64,000 nucleotides of DNA from CAG-791 sp000431495 (GCA_052117605.1 JBQKIT010000003.1), one strand, 5' to 3'; numbered from the stretch's first letter, positions 42,234 to 51,337 are shown. The notes: generated from the sequence alone by a model not told the origin. A program made the numbers and translations.

Positions 42234-44870
42234 ATGACAGGAAACAGACGCCCGGGCGGCGGGAACAACGGAAACGGTTGGAATGGCCGCAGACATAAAA
42301 GAGGTCCTAGAAGATTCAATCACAAAATGCAGGCGAAGCTGGTAGTGCTGTTTATTGCGGTGCTGCTGGCTTTTGCTGTGCTGATCCTGCGCCTTTTCAT
42401 GATTAACCGGAACAACGGAAACGAGTACAAGAAGCAGGTGCTTTCCCAGAGATCCTATGATTCCCGGGAAATTCCATACAAGAGAGGGAGCATCACCGAT
42501 CGGAACGGAACGGTGCTTGCGACCAGCGAGCTGATTTATAATGTCATTGTGGATGCCTATCAGATGAACAACGGTCCGCAGAATGAGGACGGGGTCAGCT
42601 CTTACCTGAATCCGACGCTTGACGCCTGCGAGAGACTTGGACTGGACCGAAGCACCATCGAGCAATACATCCATGACAATCCGGATTCGCGTTATTACAT
42701 TGCCCGCAAGGGGTTGACGTACGAAGAGAAGACGGCGTACGAAAAAGAAATCTCGGATGCTGCAGAGCGGGTATCCAACATCAAAAAGGAAATTCAGGCC
42801 GAGAAATCCGGTGCCGCAGATGAGTCCAAGCTGGAGAATCTGAATACCCAGCTGCAGGATGCCCAGAAGGTGAATGAGGAGTATCAGAATATCCAGGGAA
42901 TCTGGTTTGAGGCTTCCTATACCAGATCTTATCCGAACGGAACGCTGCTGTCCCATGCACTTGGCTTTTCCGGAACGAATAACGAAGGTGCGTTTGGACT
43001 GGAGGAATATTACAACGACACACTGAACGGAACGCCGGGGCGTGAGTACGGATATCTGAACGATTCCTCGAATCTGGAGCGAACGGTGATTGACGCAGAA
43101 GACGGGGACAACCTGGTTTCTACGGTGGACACCAATGTCCAGAGCATCGTTGAGAAATATCTCCAGGAGTTTATGGAGGAATATAAGGACGGCGATTACC
43201 ATCAGGGCTACGGAGCGCGGAATGTCGGCTGCATCATCCAGGATGTCAACAACGGAAATATTCTGGCCATGGCCAGCTATCCGACCTTTGATCCGAACGA
43301 TCCCTACAACACAGATCTGCTGACCGGACTTCCGGTCCTGAACAAAGAGGATGCTCCTACCTATGAGTATCTGACGCAGGAAGATGTGGACACCATTACA
43401 AAGGACAATGAGCAGATGTCCCGCTACCTGTATTCGCTGTGGAATAATTTCTGTATTTCCACCTACTATGAGCCGGGCTCCACGGCAAAGCCCTTTACGA
43501 TGGCAGCCGGGCTGGAATCCGGGAAGCTGACGGGAGAGGAAACCTATTACTGCGGCGGATCACTGACGGTAGACGGATGGGAGATCAACTGCCACAATAC
43601 GGACGGCGATGGAATGCTCACCATCAATCAGGCCATCGAGCGCTCCTGCAATGTGGCACTGATGGATATGGCGCTTGCAACCGGAGAAGAGACCTTCTGT
43701 AAGTTCCAGAGGATTTTCAACTTCGGACTGAAGACCAACATCGATCTTGCGAAGGAGGTCCGGACAGACGGCCTGGTTTATTCCGCAGATAAAATGGTAG
43801 ACGTCGACCTTGCAACGAATTCCTTCGGGCAGAATTTCGATGTGACCATGATTCAGATGATTACGGGCTTTTCTTCTCTGATCAATGGAGGCTATTATTA
43901 TGAGCCCCACATGGTCAGCAAGATTACAAGTGCAAGCGGTGCGACGGTTGCCAATATTGAGCCGAGACTTCTGAAACGGACCGTTTCGGAGAGCACCAGT
44001 GCAAAGATCCGTGAAGCCTGCCTGCAGGTTGTGGCAGGTGAAAACGGAACCGGTAAAACAGCAAGGCCTGCCGGCTATATGATCGGAGGAAAGACCGGAA
44101 CCGCGGAGACGATTTCGGATGATCCGGATAAACCGCGTGATCGAACCAATTACGTGGTTTCCTTCATGGGCTATGCGCCTGCGGATGATCCGCAGATTGC
44201 AATCTATGTCGTTGTCGACCGTGTCAATCACTATCCTCAGGATGATGCGAAGTACGCAACGAGAATTGTCCGCAAGGTTTTGACAGAGGTTCTGCCGTAT
44301 CTTGGCATTTATATGACGGAAGAGCTCTCTGAAGAGGAGCAGAAGGAGCTGGAGGAGCTGAACCTGTCGAATACGCTGGCCTACGGCGCAACGAATTACG
44401 ACAAGATTCCAAATCCCATTGTCTGCGACATTGATACAAACGGAGATGGGACGCCGGATGCGGTGGATGCCAATGGAGACGGAACTCCGGATACTCCGCT
44501 GGATACGAACGGAGACAGCGTAACCGATGCCGTCGATACGAACGGAGACGGTAAGGCAGATCTTTACGATACCGATAACGACGGGGTGGTGGATTCCGAA
44601 AGCCCGAAAGAAGGGCAGGTGGATCTTACACAGGAAACGGGAACCGGAGATCAGCCATGGAAGTCCTATGCAGTGGATCCTGAGACCGGGTATTATGTGA
44701 ATCCGTCCAATGGGAACCTGATTGATCCGGATACCGGATATGAGTACAGCGCATCGTCACTGCCGGAGAACATCGGAACCGGAAGGGCTTCTGTGAAGGC
44801 GGGAACCGCCGCAGATTCTGATAACGACAGTGAAAACGATAAGCCGGAAGAAACAGAGGCTGCAGAATAA
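42234..44870 (+). CDS. ftsI: Division transpeptidase (class B PBP, FtsI/SpoVD-like) with C-terminal Asp-rich repeats
   Basis: Class B penicillin-binding protein that cross-links septal peptidoglycan. One membrane helix (about 34-56) is followed by the dimerisation domain (RGSITDRNG) and the transpeptidase domain with STAK (S416, K419), SCN (471-473) and KTGT (620-623). Residues about 180-220 contain a charged helical insertion. No PASTA domain follows, unlike many SpoVD proteins. Instead residues 732-787 hold five or six copies of DxNGDGxxD-type motifs, then a DPETGYYVNP repeat pair, an acidic end and a total length of 878. The family could be sporulation- or division-specific; the position in the cluster favours division. 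Confidence 0.92.
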   Translation: MTGNRRPGGGNNGNGWNGRRHKRGPRRFNHKMQAKLVVLFIAVLLAFAVLILRLFMINRNNGNEYKKQVLSQRSYDSREIPYKRGSITDRNGTVLATSELIYNVIVDAYQMNNGPQNEDGVSSYLNPTLDACERLGLDRSTIEQYIHDNPDSRYYIARKGLTYEEKTAYEKEISDAAERVSNIKKEIQAEKSGAADESKLENLNTQLQDAQKVNEEYQNIQGIWFEASYTRSYPNGTLLSHALGFSGTNNEGAFGLEEYYNDTLNGTPGREYGYLNDSSNLERTVIDAEDGDNLVSTVDTNVQSIVEKYLQEFMEEYKDGDYHQGYGARNVGCIIQDVNNGNILAMASYPTFDPNDPYNTDLLTGLPVLNKEDAPTYEYLTQEDVDTITKDNEQMSRYLYSLWNNFCISTYYEPGSTAKPFTMAAGLESGKLTGEETYYCGGSLTVDGWEINCHNTDGDGMLTINQAIERSCNVALMDMALATGEETFCKFQRIFNFGLKTNIDLAKEVRTDGLVYSADKMVDVDLATNSFGQNFDVTMIQMITGFSSLINGGYYYEPHMVSKITSASGATVANIEPRLLKRTVSESTSAKIREACLQVVAGENGTGKTARPAGYMIGGKTGTAETISDDPDKPRDRTNYVVSFMGYAPADDPQIAIYVVVDRVNHYPQDDAKYATRIVRKVLTEVLPYLGIYMTEELSEEEQKELEELNLSNTLAYGATNYDKIPNPIVCDIDTNGDGTPDAVDANGDGTPDTPLDTNGDSVTDAVDTNGDGKADLYDTDNDGVVDSESPKEGQVDLTQETGTGDQPWKSYAVDPETGYYVNPSNGNLIDPDTGYEYSASSLPENIGTGRASVKAGTAADSDNDSENDKPEETEAAE
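44427..44597 (+). repeat. Coding repeat: Asp/Asn/Gly-rich calcium-binding-like motifs in the PBP tail
   Basis: Within residues 732-788 of the preceding protein, units such as DTNGDGTPDAVD and DANGDGTPDTPLD recur about every 11-14 residues. This spacing and the D-x-N/D-x-D-G pattern match thrombospondin type 3 or EF-hand-loop-like Ca2+ sites rather than dockerin modules, which need longer helices. Confidence 0.75.
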
Positions 44871-44882
44871 GGAGGCAGGAAA

Positions 44883-45854
44883 ATGAGCCATGCTGTGTTT
44901 ATGAATATCACAATACCGATGCTGATTGCATTTGCAATTTCTGCAATCACCGGAAAATTTCTGATTCCGGCATTGATCCGAATGAAAGCGCAGCAGACGG
45001 AGCGCGATGACGGACCGAAGAGTCATCTGACCAAAACCGGGACGCCGAATATGGGCGGACTTATGATTCTGGCAGGACTCCTGGTTTCGTGTCTTGTTTT
45101 TGCCATCCGGGATCCGGAGGTTCTCCCTGTGTTGTTTCTGACACTTGGCTTCGGACTTGTCGGTTTCATCGATGATTTTCTGAAGGTGAAGAAAAGAAGC
45201 AGCGACGGTCTTTCCGTGAAGCAGAAGATGGCGCTCCAGATCGTAATTTCCATTGTATTCGGGTTGATTCTGGTGCATTTCAATGAGATCGATCTTTCCA
45301 TGAAGGTTCCTTTCGCATTCGGTGTAGTGGTGGATTTTGGAATTCTCAGTTTCCCTGCGCTTGTATTCATTGCGATTGCGACCGTGAACGGAACAAACTT
45401 TACGGATGGCGTGGACGGCCTCTCTACCTGCGTCACCATCGCAGTTGCGCTGTTCTTTACCATTGCGGCGGTGTTTGACGGGAACAGTGTCTGCGCGGCA
45501 GGCGGTGCGATGATCGGAGCGCTTCTTGGCTTTCTTCTTTACAATGCTCACCCGGCAAAGGTATTCATGGGAGATACCGGATCACTTGCACTGGGCGGAT
45601 TTGTTGTAGGGATGGCATATACGCTGCAGCTTCCCCTGTTCATTCCGATTGTCGGCTTTATTTATCTGCTGGAGGTGGTATCGGTGATCCTGCAGGTTGT
45701 CTATTTCAAAAAGACACATGGGAAACGGCTGTTCCGCATGGCGCCGATCCATCATCATTTTGAACTCGGCGGCTACAGCGAGGTGCAGGTGGTTGCTTTG
45801 TTTACGATCATTACCACGCTTCTTGGCGCGGTTGCACTTCTCGGACTCTGGTAA
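44883..45854 (+). CDS. mraY: Phospho-N-acetylmuramoyl-pentapeptide transferase
   Basis: Makes lipid I by transferring phospho-MurNAc-pentapeptide to undecaprenyl phosphate. The polytopic protein of 323 residues has the substrate motifs KSHLTKTGTPNMGGL (cytoplasmic loop), LGFIDDFLK-type (GFVGFIDDFLK), NFTDGVDGLS, and the C-terminal HHHFE. It follows the division transpeptidase after 12 bases. Confidence 0.95.
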   Translation: MSHAVFMNITIPMLIAFAISAITGKFLIPALIRMKAQQTERDDGPKSHLTKTGTPNMGGLMILAGLLVSCLVFAIRDPEVLPVLFLTLGFGLVGFIDDFLKVKKRSSDGLSVKQKMALQIVISIVFGLILVHFNEIDLSMKVPFAFGVVVDFGILSFPALVFIAIATVNGTNFTDGVDGLSTCVTIAVALFFTIAAVFDGNSVCAAGGAMIGALLGFLLYNAHPAKVFMGDTGSLALGGFVVGMAYTLQLPLFIPIVGFIYLLEVVSVILQVVYFKKTHGKRLFRMAPIHHHFELGGYSEVQVVALFTIITTLLGAVALLGLW

Positions 45855-45871
45855 TTGATGAAAGGACTTGT

Positions 45872-47143
45872 ATGGCACAAGGCAGAAACGGAAAAACTGC
45901 ACATGGAACACCGCGCAGCAATTCTGCCGTGAATTCGCAGGGACGCAGAAAATCACAGTCTTATGCAGCGGCTTCCTCGGGAAACAGCCGGAAGCTGTAC
46001 CGCGTACGTACCAAAAAGGCACAGCCGACGCAGGATTACACCTTTTTGTTTATTGTCCTGTTCTTTCTGATGTTCGGCCTCGTGATGCTGTATTCCACCA
46101 GCTCCTATAAGGCGGGCCTGGAGTACGGAGATACCGCACACTATCTGAAACGCCAGGGGCTTTCCTCGGTACTCGGCCTCATCGGAATGGTGGTGATTTC
46201 CGAAATTCCGTTGAAATTCTGGAAGAAGATTTACATGTTCCTGTATGCGTTTTCGCTTGGAATGCTGCTTCTGATCATTCCGTTCGGGACGCTTGCAAAC
46301 GGCGCCAAGCGTTGGATTTACATCGGCCCGATTTCGGTTCAGCCTGCAGAAATTTCCAAGTTTGCAGTGATCATTCTCACAGCGGTCTGGCTAAGCAGAA
46401 TTCCGCCAAAGGCGCTGCAGACAGGAAAGGGAATTGCAACCATTCTTGCTCCCGCTTTTCTGGAAGCGTGCATGATCTATGTCATCACCAAAAACCTCAG
46501 CTCGGCAATTATCGTGATGGTCATTGCCATTGGGATGCTTTTTGTGACGGCGGAGGATTACCGCAGATATTTTGTCTTTGCCGGGATTATCCTTGCAGCC
46601 GCTGTCGGTGTTGTGTTCTGGGTCATGAAGACCGGCGGATCAGGCGGGACCTTCCGTCTTCACCGCATTCAGGTGTGGCTGGATCCTGCCGCCTATACAG
46701 ATGGAACGGGATTCCAGGTGCTGCAGGGGCTGTACGGCATTGGCTCCGGAGGTGTTTTCGGCAAAGGACTCGGACAGAGTATGCAGAAGCTTGGGTTTCT
46801 TCCGGAGGCGCAGAACGATATGATCTTTTCCATTATCTGTGAGGAGCTTGGACTGTTCGGCGCGATTTCGATCATCGTTCTGTTCATTATCATGTGCTGG
46901 AGAATGATGGTGGTTGCAACACATGCCAGCGATCTCTTCGGATCTCTGATCACCGTCGGCGTCATGATTCATATCGCGGTTCAGGTCATTCTGAACATCG
47001 CGGTAGTGACCAATTCCATTCCGAATACCGGTGTGACGCTGCCGTTTTTCTCATACGGAGGTTCTGCAATCATGATTCTTCTGGCAGAAATCGGCCTTGT
47101 ACTCAATGTGGCGAAGCACAGCCAGCAGGGAGATGCGGCATGA
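45872..47143 (+). CDS. ftsW: Septal peptidoglycan glycosyltransferase FtsW (SEDS family)
   Basis: A ten-helix SEDS glycosyltransferase that polymerises lipid II together with its class B PBP. The membrane part starts near residue 55, after a long basic, Ser/Gln-rich cytoplasmic N-terminus. Family marks include YSTSSYKAGLEYGD, GAKRWIYIGPISVQPAE, and the C-terminal PNTGVTLPFFSYGGSA. A SpoVE assignment is also possible. It ends in ATGA overlap with ftsQ. The murD and murG genes that usually flank ftsW are missing. Confidence 0.93.
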   Translation: MAQGRNGKTAHGTPRSNSAVNSQGRRKSQSYAAASSGNSRKLYRVRTKKAQPTQDYTFLFIVLFFLMFGLVMLYSTSSYKAGLEYGDTAHYLKRQGLSSVLGLIGMVVISEIPLKFWKKIYMFLYAFSLGMLLLIIPFGTLANGAKRWIYIGPISVQPAEISKFAVIILTAVWLSRIPPKALQTGKGIATILAPAFLEACMIYVITKNLSSAIIVMVIAIGMLFVTAEDYRRYFVFAGIILAAAVGVVFWVMKTGGSGGTFRLHRIQVWLDPAAYTDGTGFQVLQGLYGIGSGGVFGKGLGQSMQKLGFLPEAQNDMIFSIICEELGLFGAISIIVLFIIMCWRMMVVATHASDLFGSLITVGVMIHIAVQVILNIAVVTNSIPNTGVTLPFFSYGGSAIMILLAEIGLVLNVAKHSQQGDAA

Positions 47144-47916
47144 GAATGACGCGGGAGGATTATGACGACGCAAGCCTGTATATTCAGGATCAGATGCGTC
47201 AGAGGCGTAACCGCCTTCGATTGATTTTTGCTCTGATACTGGGAATTTTACTGGCGCTTGTGCTGTTTTTTCTTACTTACTTCAGAGTCCGGTATGTCAC
47301 GGTAGAGGGCAGCACGCATTACACGGACGAAGAGGTGGAACAGCTGGCAATGGGAGGTTTTCTTGGCAGCAACTCGATGGTTCTTTCCTGGCGCTACAAG
47401 AATCACACGGTTCAGGATGTTCCGTTTGTGGAATCGATGGATGTGAATGTTGTTTCCCATGACAGTATCCGGATTACCGTGTATGAGAAATCACTGGCGG
47501 GCTATGTCACCTACCTGGGAAGATATCTGTATTTTGACCGGAATGGCATGGTGGTGGAATCCTCTTCGGAGAAGATTGATGACGTGCCGGAGGTGACGGG
47601 GCTTTCTTTTGATCACATTGTTCTGCACGAGAGCCTGCCGGTTTCGGATGATACGATTTTTTCCAGACTTCTTGTGACCACACAACTTCTTGGCAAATAT
47701 GGTCTTTCCGCAGACCGGATTTATGTCGGGAACAGCGGGAAGCTCAGTGTGTATTTCGGCGGCGTGTGCGCAAATCTCGGCGAGGATCGGTACATGGATG
47801 AAAAAATATCCAACCTGTCGAGAATTCTGCCGTCACTGGAAGGAAAGAGCGGTACGCTTGAAATGGCGGAATTTACACCGGATACCGGGATGGTGACGTT
47901 CACGGAAAAAAAGTAA
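47140..47916 (+). CDS. ftsQ: Cell division protein FtsQ/DivIB
   Basis: Bitopic division protein of 258 residues. A cytoplasmic N-terminus (about 30 residues), one helix (about 28-48), the POTRA domain (FRVRYVTVEGSTHYTDEEVEQLA) and a C-terminal beta domain are visible. It holds the FtsL/DivIC partner at the septum. The start at 47140 overlaps the ftsW stop by four bases; the frame is open further upstream only as a shadow of ftsW. Confidence 0.9.
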   Translation: MRMTREDYDDASLYIQDQMRQRRNRLRLIFALILGILLALVLFFLTYFRVRYVTVEGSTHYTDEEVEQLAMGGFLGSNSMVLSWRYKNHTVQDVPFVESMDVNVVSHDSIRITVYEKSLAGYVTYLGRYLYFDRNGMVVESSSEKIDDVPEVTGLSFDHIVLHESLPVSDDTIFSRLLVTTQLLGKYGLSADRIYVGNSGKLSVYFGGVCANLGEDRYMDEKISNLSRILPSLEGKSGTLEMAEFTPDTGMVTFTEKK

Positions 47917-47943
47917 AAACATGCGGAACAAACCGTTTATTCA

Positions 47944-47972
47944 TTGATTATTCTGGGATTCAATTGTATATT
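47944..47972 (+). promoter_or_regulatory. Promoter for ftsZ
   Basis: TTGATT (47944-47949) and TATATT (47967-47972), spacer 17, in the A+T-rich 217-base gap before ftsZ. It would give a leader of about 155 bases. Confidence 0.6.
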
Positions 47973-48133
47973 AAATGATGTGTAATTGTTTCAAACTGTA
48001 TCCGGCGTTTTCTTTTCGGATGCAGGAATATACAAAAGAATTTTCCTGAGTAAATACCGATGCTGTTCATCGGATATATCGTTGCAGTTGGGATAGGATA
48101 ATTGAAGATTATTATGGATAAGGAGGCACTACC

Positions 48134-49525
48134 GTGCTGGAGATTAAAACAGACGAAAATGAAACCGCTTGCAGAATTATCGTCGTAGGTGTTGGCGGAG
48201 CCGGCAACAACGCCGTAAACCGGATGGTGGAAGAGGAAATCTGCGGAGTAGAATTCATCGGTGTGAACACGGATGTACAGGCTCTGCAGCGCTGCAAGGC
48301 ACCGAAGCTTCTCCAGATCGGAGCAAAGCTGACAAGAGGACTGGGAGCAGGAGCCAATCCTGAGGTCGGCAAGAAGGCTGCAGAAGAGAGCGCGGAAGAA
48401 ATTACGGCTGCACTGAAGGGCGCAGACATGGTTTTTGTTACCTGCGGAATGGGCGGCGGAACCGGAACCGGTGCGGCACCTGTCGTTGCGAAACTTGCAA
48501 AGGAGCAGGGAATCCTGACCGTAGGCGTTGTGACAAAGCCGTTCAGCTTTGAGGCAAGAGCCAGAATGCAGAAGGCAATGTCCGGCATTGAGAACATCAC
48601 GCCGAATGTGGATACGCTGATTGTCATTCCGAATGATCGCCTTCTGGATATCATGGATCGCAGAACAACGCTCCCGGATGCTCTCCGGAAGGCAGATGAG
48701 GTCCTTCAGCAGGCTGTTCAGGGAATTACAGACCTGATCAACGTTCCGTCGATCATCAATCTGGATTTTGCGGACGTGCAGACAGTCATGCGGGAGAAGG
48801 GAATTGCTCATGTCGGTATCGGAAGCGGCAAGGGCGATGACAAGGCAACCGATGCAGTCAAGATGGCAGTAGAGTCTCCGCTGCTTGAAACCTCCATCGA
48901 CGGTGCGACTGACGTTATTCTCAATATTTCCGGTGACATTTCTCTGTTTGATGCAAACGATGCAGCTTCCTATATCCGTGACATCACAGGAGATGATATC
49001 AACGTTATCTTCGGTGCGAAGTACGATGAGTCCAATTCGGACAGCTGCAATGTTACTGTGATTGCAACCGGAATCGGCCAGCGCCAGCCGGCTAAGAAGG
49101 AAGAGCCGGAGGAGCAGCAGAATCCGTTTACACGGAAGCCGTTCACACCGAACCCGAATTTCCAGGGCACGCAGGGAGCAAACGGCTATCAGGCGAATCC
49201 TTACCTTCAGCAGAATGCGCAGAATGCAGGTCAGCGTCAGGGCTTTGTTCAGAACGGACAGCCCGGAATGCCGAATTACGGAGCACAGTATGGCGCAGCT
49301 CAGCCGGCAAATCCTGCTTACAATGCTCCGTCCCAGGGCGGATATGGACAGCAGCCGGGGGCAGGTCAGGGGTATCCTCAGACTGGTGCGCCGCAGCCGG
49401 CTCAGCCCAGATATCAGGCGCCGCAGTATCATTTTAATCCCGGCAGCATTCACACCGGGGATACGCAGAACATCGTGATTCCGTCCTTCCTTTCCCGTAA
49501 GGACAACAACGATGACAATGCATAA
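48134..49525 (+). CDS. ftsZ: Cell division protein FtsZ
   Basis: Tubulin-like GTPase forming the division ring. It starts with GTG behind AAGGAGG. The GTPase domain has GVGGAGNNAVNRM, the signature GGGTGTGAAP and the T7 loop NLDFADV. After residue 320 comes a long Gln/Pro/Gly/Asn-rich linker of more than 100 residues, and the conserved C-terminal peptide IVIPSFLSR is present, so anchoring partners such as FtsA or SepF should bind. Total length is 463 residues, longer than average because of the linker. Confidence 0.97.
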   Translation: MLEIKTDENETACRIIVVGVGGAGNNAVNRMVEEEICGVEFIGVNTDVQALQRCKAPKLLQIGAKLTRGLGAGANPEVGKKAAEESAEEITAALKGADMVFVTCGMGGGTGTGAAPVVAKLAKEQGILTVGVVTKPFSFEARARMQKAMSGIENITPNVDTLIVIPNDRLLDIMDRRTTLPDALRKADEVLQQAVQGITDLINVPSIINLDFADVQTVMREKGIAHVGIGSGKGDDKATDAVKMAVESPLLETSIDGATDVILNISGDISLFDANDAASYIRDITGDDINVIFGAKYDESNSDSCNVTVIATGIGQRQPAKKEEPEEQQNPFTRKPFTPNPNFQGTQGANGYQANPYLQQNAQNAGQRQGFVQNGQPGMPNYGAQYGAAQPANPAYNAPSQGGYGQQPGAGQGYPQTGAPQPAQPRYQAPQYHFNPGSIHTGDTQNIVIPSFLSRKDNNDDNA

Positions 49526-49537
49526 GGAATTCTTCAG

Positions 49538-49750
49538 ATGATTGTGTTCACGGACAGAGAGTTGGAATTTCTGCAGAAGGAATTTGACCTGTCTGCGGAG
49601 AATATCGCGGCATTATCGGAAGATGAATGGATGGAGATCGCGGATCAGTGCTTCGACATTGAACTGGAGGGAGATCTGTCCGATGGCAGTAAAATGCCGG
49701 ATCGCTGCGGAATTGCGGCAGGAATCATGGATAAGCTTGCACAGCTCTGA
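49538..49750 (+). CDS. Conserved-looking 70-residue hypothetical protein
   Basis: A small acidic protein (MIVFTDRELEFLQKEFDLSA, ending GIMDKLAQL) placed 12 bases after ftsZ and with a modest ribosome binding site AGGAAT. It has no membrane segment and no motif I recognise; it looks helical. It probably shares the ftsZ transcript. Its last 40 bases are part of a 56-base sequence repeated at 51366-51421, beyond the inserted ATPase gene. Confidence 0.72.
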   Translation: MIVFTDRELEFLQKEFDLSAENIAALSEDEWMEIADQCFDIELEGDLSDGSKMPDRCGIAAGIMDKLAQL

Positions 49751-49766
49751 GAAGGTGCTGTATAAT
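49711..49766 (+). repeat. Left copy of 56-bp perfect direct repeat flanking the ATPase cassette
   Basis: Bases 49711-49766 are identical to 51366-51421. This copy holds the last 13 codons and stop of the 70-residue gene and ends in TATAAT. Three bases later the left inverted repeat begins. Confidence 0.95.
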
Positions 49767-49769
49767 CCC

Positions 49770-49781
49770 ATCTTTGACAGC
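49770..49781 (+). repeat. Left 12-bp terminal inverted repeat
   Basis: ATCTTTGACAGC, the exact reverse complement of 51338-51349. The two define a 1580-base unit that carries the ATPase gene. Confidence 0.85.
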
Positions 49782-49782
49782 A

Positions 49783-49827
49783 AAAGAGGCTGAAAGCCCT
49801 GAAAATACAGGCTTTCGGCCTCTTTTT
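49783..49827 (+). terminator. Intrinsic terminator inside the cassette
   Basis: AGAGGCTGAAAGCC pairs with GGCTTTCGGCCTCT, with one G-T pair and an 11-base loop, followed by TTTTT. It would stop transcripts from the ftsZ side. Confidence 0.88.
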
Positions 49828-49885
49828 ACGCATCAAAAATGTGTACAGAACGTCTTAAATACGCCCATGAAATGTGCGGAGCCAA

Positions 49886-49914
49886 TTGACAATCACTCAT
49901 GTTTTGTGCATAAT
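49886..49914 (+). promoter_or_regulatory. Promoter of the cassette ATPase
   Basis: Perfect TTGACA (49886-49891), 17-base spacer, CATAAT (49909-49914), 34 bases before the ATPase start. Confidence 0.85.
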
Positions 49915-49947
49915 GAGGCGAAAAACTCATGCGGGAGAGTGATTCGG

Positions 49948-51300
49948 ATGTATTTGAAAAGAAAAGTAGATGCTTTCTTAGAGGAATGGAAAGCAGATAA
50001 AAACAGAAAGCCCCTTATTGTCAAGGGGAGCCGTCAAATAGGCAAAACGGAATCGATCCTGCATTTTGCTGCCGATCATTACGAAAATGTGATCGAGATC
50101 AATTTTGTCCGTGATGAGAAATACAAAGGAATCATCACTGACGGATATGAAGCTGCTGACATTATCAAGAACATTTCACTCATTGACCCGACAAAGAAGT
50201 TTGTGCCCGAAAAGACGCTGGTCTTCTTCGACGAGATTACGGAGTTTCCGGAAATTGCAACATCGCTCAAGTTCTTCTGCATAGATGGGCGGTTTGATGT
50301 GATTTGCAGTGGATCAATGTTGGGAGTCAATTACAAGAAGATCGAAAGCAACAGCGTAGGGTATAAAAAAGACTACGAGATGTTTTCGATGGACTTCGAG
50401 GAGTTCTTGTGGGCAAAGGGCTACGGAGATGACACGGTAGAAAACCTGCTTTCTCACATGAAGGGATTCACGCCTTTCAGTGAGTTGGAGATGAATGTCT
50501 TTCATTCGCTGTTTCTGGATTACAATATCCTTGGAGGAATGCCTGCTGTCGTCGCGGAGTATATCGAGCGAAACACCTTTGAGGGATCGCTTGATACGCA
50601 GAAGCAGCTAATAGCGGACTATAAAGAAGATATCCGCAAGTATGCCGCCGGAATCGATCAAACAAGAATTATCAATGTGTTCAACCGGGTTGCGCCACAG
50701 CTTGCAAGGGAAAACAAAAAATTCCAGATTTCCAAGGTGGCATCCGGTGCAAGATTCCGGGATTATCGAGGATGCGCGGAGTGGCTTTCGGATGCAGGTA
50801 TGGTCAACATCTGTTACTGCATGGAGTTTCCGGAACTGCCATTGGGAGGCAATTACGAGCCCGACACATTCAAGCTGTATTTTGCGGATACGGGTCTTTT
50901 GGTATCCATGCTGGATGATGAATCGCAGGAGGATTTAAGAGCCAATAAGAACCTGGGTGTTTATAAGGGAGCCCTCTATGAGAACATGGTAGGAGAAGCT
51001 CTCATCAAGCAAGGATATAAGCTGTTCTATTACAAAAAAGAGAATTCCACTCTGGAAGCTGATTTCTTCATTCGTTCAGCCGCATCCTTGATACCTGTTG
51101 AAGTGAAGGCGAAAAGTGGGCGGGCAAAATCAATGAAAACATTGATTACCTCTGATCACTACCCGGATATCAGATATGGAATTAAGTTCTCAAAGAACAA
51201 TATTGGGCACGAGGATAAGATATACACCTTCCCGTACTTTTGCGCATTTTTGCTGAAAAGATTTATGCTTGGTTTTCACGCTGAAGAAGAAGCGGAATAA
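49948..51300 (+). CDS. AAA ATPase of the DUF4143 (AAA_14) family
   Basis: A 450-residue protein with an unusual Walker A motif GSRQIGKT (27-34), Walker B-like LVFFDEI, and a DUF4143 C-terminal part. In the latter, YENMVGEAL, LEADFF (near 370) and VEVKAKSG (near 384) give the acidic/Lys pattern of a PD-(D/E)xK nuclease fold. The family is widespread, often in many copies per gut anaerobe, and its role is unclear; defence or toxin-related and mobile functions have been suggested. Start ATG 49948 was selected for MYLKRKVDAFLEEW, the family N-terminus; the frame is open upstream to 49774. It uses more A+T-rich codons than its neighbours, which supports recent transfer. Confidence 0.88.
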   Translation: MYLKRKVDAFLEEWKADKNRKPLIVKGSRQIGKTESILHFAADHYENVIEINFVRDEKYKGIITDGYEAADIIKNISLIDPTKKFVPEKTLVFFDEITEFPEIATSLKFFCIDGRFDVICSGSMLGVNYKKIESNSVGYKKDYEMFSMDFEEFLWAKGYGDDTVENLLSHMKGFTPFSELEMNVFHSLFLDYNILGGMPAVVAEYIERNTFEGSLDTQKQLIADYKEDIRKYAAGIDQTRIINVFNRVAPQLARENKKFQISKVASGARFRDYRGCAEWLSDAGMVNICYCMEFPELPLGGNYEPDTFKLYFADTGLLVSMLDDESQEDLRANKNLGVYKGALYENMVGEALIKQGYKLFYYKKENSTLEADFFIRSAASLIPVEVKAKSGRAKSMKTLITSDHYPDIRYGIKFSKNNIGHEDKIYTFPYFCAFLLKRFMLGFHAEEEAE

Positions 51301-51337
51301 CAAAGACAGCATGGGAAAGGTGATTTATAACGTCTTA

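Noticed and set aside
44427..44597. Dockerin module in the division transpeptidase
   Set aside because: Dockerin needs two about 22-residue Ca2+-binding segments with F-helices; the units here are 11-14 residues, so TSP3-like fits better.
47960..49453. 497-codon minus-strand frame opposite ftsZ
   Set aside because: Antisense to ftsZ, with Cys/Arg/Leu-rich nonsense composition.
49948..51300. Insertion sequence with transposase
   Set aside because: The only gene between the inverted repeats is a DUF4143 ATPase; no DDE, HUH or serine/tyrosine recombinase motifs were seen.
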